A stretch of 64,000 nucleotides of DNA from Saccoglossus kowalevskii (lineage: Eukaryota; Hemichordata; Enteropneusta; Harrimaniidae): the NCBI RefSeq assembly GCF_000003605.2, contig NW_003151264.1, positions 126,069 to 190,068 of the forward strand, given 5' to 3'. Below, piece by piece: positions 55,901-58,900 of this stretch. Position 1 is the stretch's first letter, and each line of letters begins with the position of its first letter. The position numbers and the translations under genes were made by a program. The notes beneath the pieces are model-generated. The model saw only the letters and a program-made list of their open reading frames with translations, was not told the DNA's origin and did not search any database.

Positions 55901-58900
55901 ATAATCCATGCAATGGTGGGATGTGTACAAATACTCCTGGAGGTTTCACCTGTAACTGTACTATCGATAGACAAGGGCCGGACTGTAATGAAGTAAGCGC
56001 ATTCTCCCCTCATATCACAACATCCAACTTCCTCATTACGTGGCAGGAAATAGTTGGTATTATCGCCGCCCTGCTGGGGTTGACTCTGCTAGTCATCTTC
56101 TTTGTCGCATGTCGAAAATACAGACGTAGGAAGAATTATAAGGGGAAGAAGAGGCAAACTAACTTGAATGACAGCCTGACACGTGATGCCAATACATTGA
56201 TGTTACATCGCATGGACAATCTTGGAGGAGATAAACGTGATAGCAAATTATCTAATCTGGAAGTTAACTTTCAACCAAGTAATAACATGCCTCCTGAGAT
56301 CCCGAATAGACCAACCTCATACACACCAAGTAATCATAATTCATTAAACAACCTTGACAGTGATCGTAACTATGATGAAAATGATCAGAATGCTTATCAA
56401 GGTCAACCAGTTAGTCAGCCACCAACACTGGGTCCAATGCCACCCTCCAACTCAGCATCTGATAGTGACTCTATTGCAAAGCCTCCATGGGATTTTAATG
56501 AGACGACACCACCAAATGTGACTGGCACTGAGAACTACGATAACAGTAAGTCTCATCTTAATGCAATTCTATACACATATGTCACCAAAATCATGCTAGA
56601 AAAGTGGCCAACATTCTCTGTCTTCATTTGGAAATCCTTAAAAGTGAGCAGGGATTGGGTTAACCCCATATTGCTTTCATGAATCCTCAATATCGAAGAC
56701 CCCTGTTTTGTACAATAAAGACACAGCGTATATCATCTTTATTTTGGCATGAGACTCACACAATCCTGAAATTGAGTAACTATTTCTATCAAAGTATTAT
56801 TGATGACTGGATCGTAAGGTCAATTGTTGTGACATTCAATGTTCAGAGTCTTCATCTGATGCAAAAATATATATTAAACATCACCTGCTAAAAACTGATG
56901 ATGTGTTAACTCTAGCTTCAAACATGTATACTATTTCCCCTATTTTTATTTCTTTTTTGGAATGGTGTAGACCATTTGATGTATCTATGTTTTACTTTCC
57001 CAGTGTGTAATAAATTAAATGACCCTGATGCCAACAATGTACCAAAGAATGTAGTGAGTGAAGAGACTCCTGGCTACAGACAGCGAGATGGAACTAATAC
57101 TAACTACAGTTCATTGAGTTCATTGCAGTCAGAAAATGATGAAGATATGTTACCAGGTAAAATATTCCTCAGTTCTAGACATTATAACGTGAAGTAATTA
57201 TTGAGTCTGTGTTACCCCCTCAGCTAATAGGGTTTGAAATAGGAATTGCCAAAATAACAGATTGGTCTCAGTATGTCAATGTTATTATTTATTTCTGATC
57301 ATTAGTTTTCAGACAGTATATAGTTGATTACCCATGATGAATCAAATCCACTAAATCAATTAAACACATTGCGCTTGAGTTAGTGAAAGATTTTGTTCGA
57401 GAGAGCAAACCTACTGGAATATAAATTTTTTTTTTTTTCAAATTGAAAACCCTTCCAAAATGTAGGATATATTTATGGTTTAAATTAGCGTGGCTCTTGG
57501 CTACACAGGAAAGTTGAAAGTAATTTTTACAACCAATTTCAAACCCTGGTTGAGGCTGATATTAATTTCCCATTTTCAAATGTATTTTTTCCCCCCAAGA
57601 CTGGTAGTAATAGCTGTATCTTAATGTATTGTATATCTTATGTATGTATGTGTAATTTGTTATAAGACCACATTGGTCTCTGTGTTATAATGCATTGTCT
57701 GGTGAATACATTTTAATATATAATGTTGTGTATTATATGTGGTCTTAATTTGTTTTCTGGTTTCTTTACGTCTCTGTAATTATTCAGTCATTTGTGGGAT
57801 GTCCAATGTGAAAAGGAAAAGTATTGTGTTTTCTATGTCTACATCACATATGTGCATGTTTTTCATCACTGTTTTCTTGCTTTACTTTATGATATTATCC
57901 TAGATGTGCTGTGCTGTGTTTCAAAAAAAAAAAAAAAAAACACTAACTCATTGCAATTAACTTTTGTTGTCCAGCAACTGCAGATCAAAAGTCTGACTCT
58001 GGCAAAGCCAAACCCAAGTCTTCTCTGAGTCTTAAACTGTCAAAGTGTGATAAAAACACATCAACGTACAAAGACGCATCTCCATCCTCCGTGAAGTGTG
58101 TCCGTTTCAATATGACGCCTAAAGTTACAAACTTTGTAATTGAAAGCCCTGGGTCTGAGCAGAGCATCCCAGTAGAATCAGAATATGAGAAGGCTACTAA
58201 TTTGATGTATTTTGATCAAACTGAGGAGGAGGAGGAGGGTTCAACTGAGCTTGCTACAAATACTGATCAAATTTGTAATATTGACCACACAAATAACAAT
58301 GCTATGCAAAATAATGTAGCACTAAATTTGAATGAACACAGTAATGTAGATTTAGATAATTTAGAAAACTCTGGCACCGCAGCCGCTTGCTATGAACCCT
58401 CAGTAGTAGAGAATAAAGCTAGTGTTACTAACCTCAAAACTGATGAATCACAAAACGATCTAAAAACGCCTAATTCCTTACCGCCACCACCAACAACATG
58501 GGATTCTGATTTGTCTGATGTAGAGTCAGTTAGATCAGACGCTGAATTGACACAGAGAGATGCAGGGATGGCTGATGCTGAATGTCAGACAGATGATGAT
58601 ATGGACGTAGCAGAACATACATTCCTCGGGGCTGCAGAGGAGCCTCTGGAAACCACCACAGAATTCCACGATACTCACCAGACTGTGTTCATTCATCGAC
58701 CCAACAAGCCTAAAGCACATAAGAAACGTAAAAACCCTGGTTAGCATCTTTCTATCTTCGCTTTTCTTTACCTTCTTCCTCTTATGGTTTCTGGTGCAGT
58801 TTTCAAATCATGATTCTATCTTTTACTGGGTAATCCCTGCTTACAACACCACCAACCTTTGGTGCATGCTTCATTAACTGTCGTATATATTACAATAACA

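Noticed and set aside
55498-56013. 171-codon open frame on the - strand opposite EGF exons
   Set aside because: Antisense shadow of exon 23; the + strand frame has clear EGF cysteine patterns.
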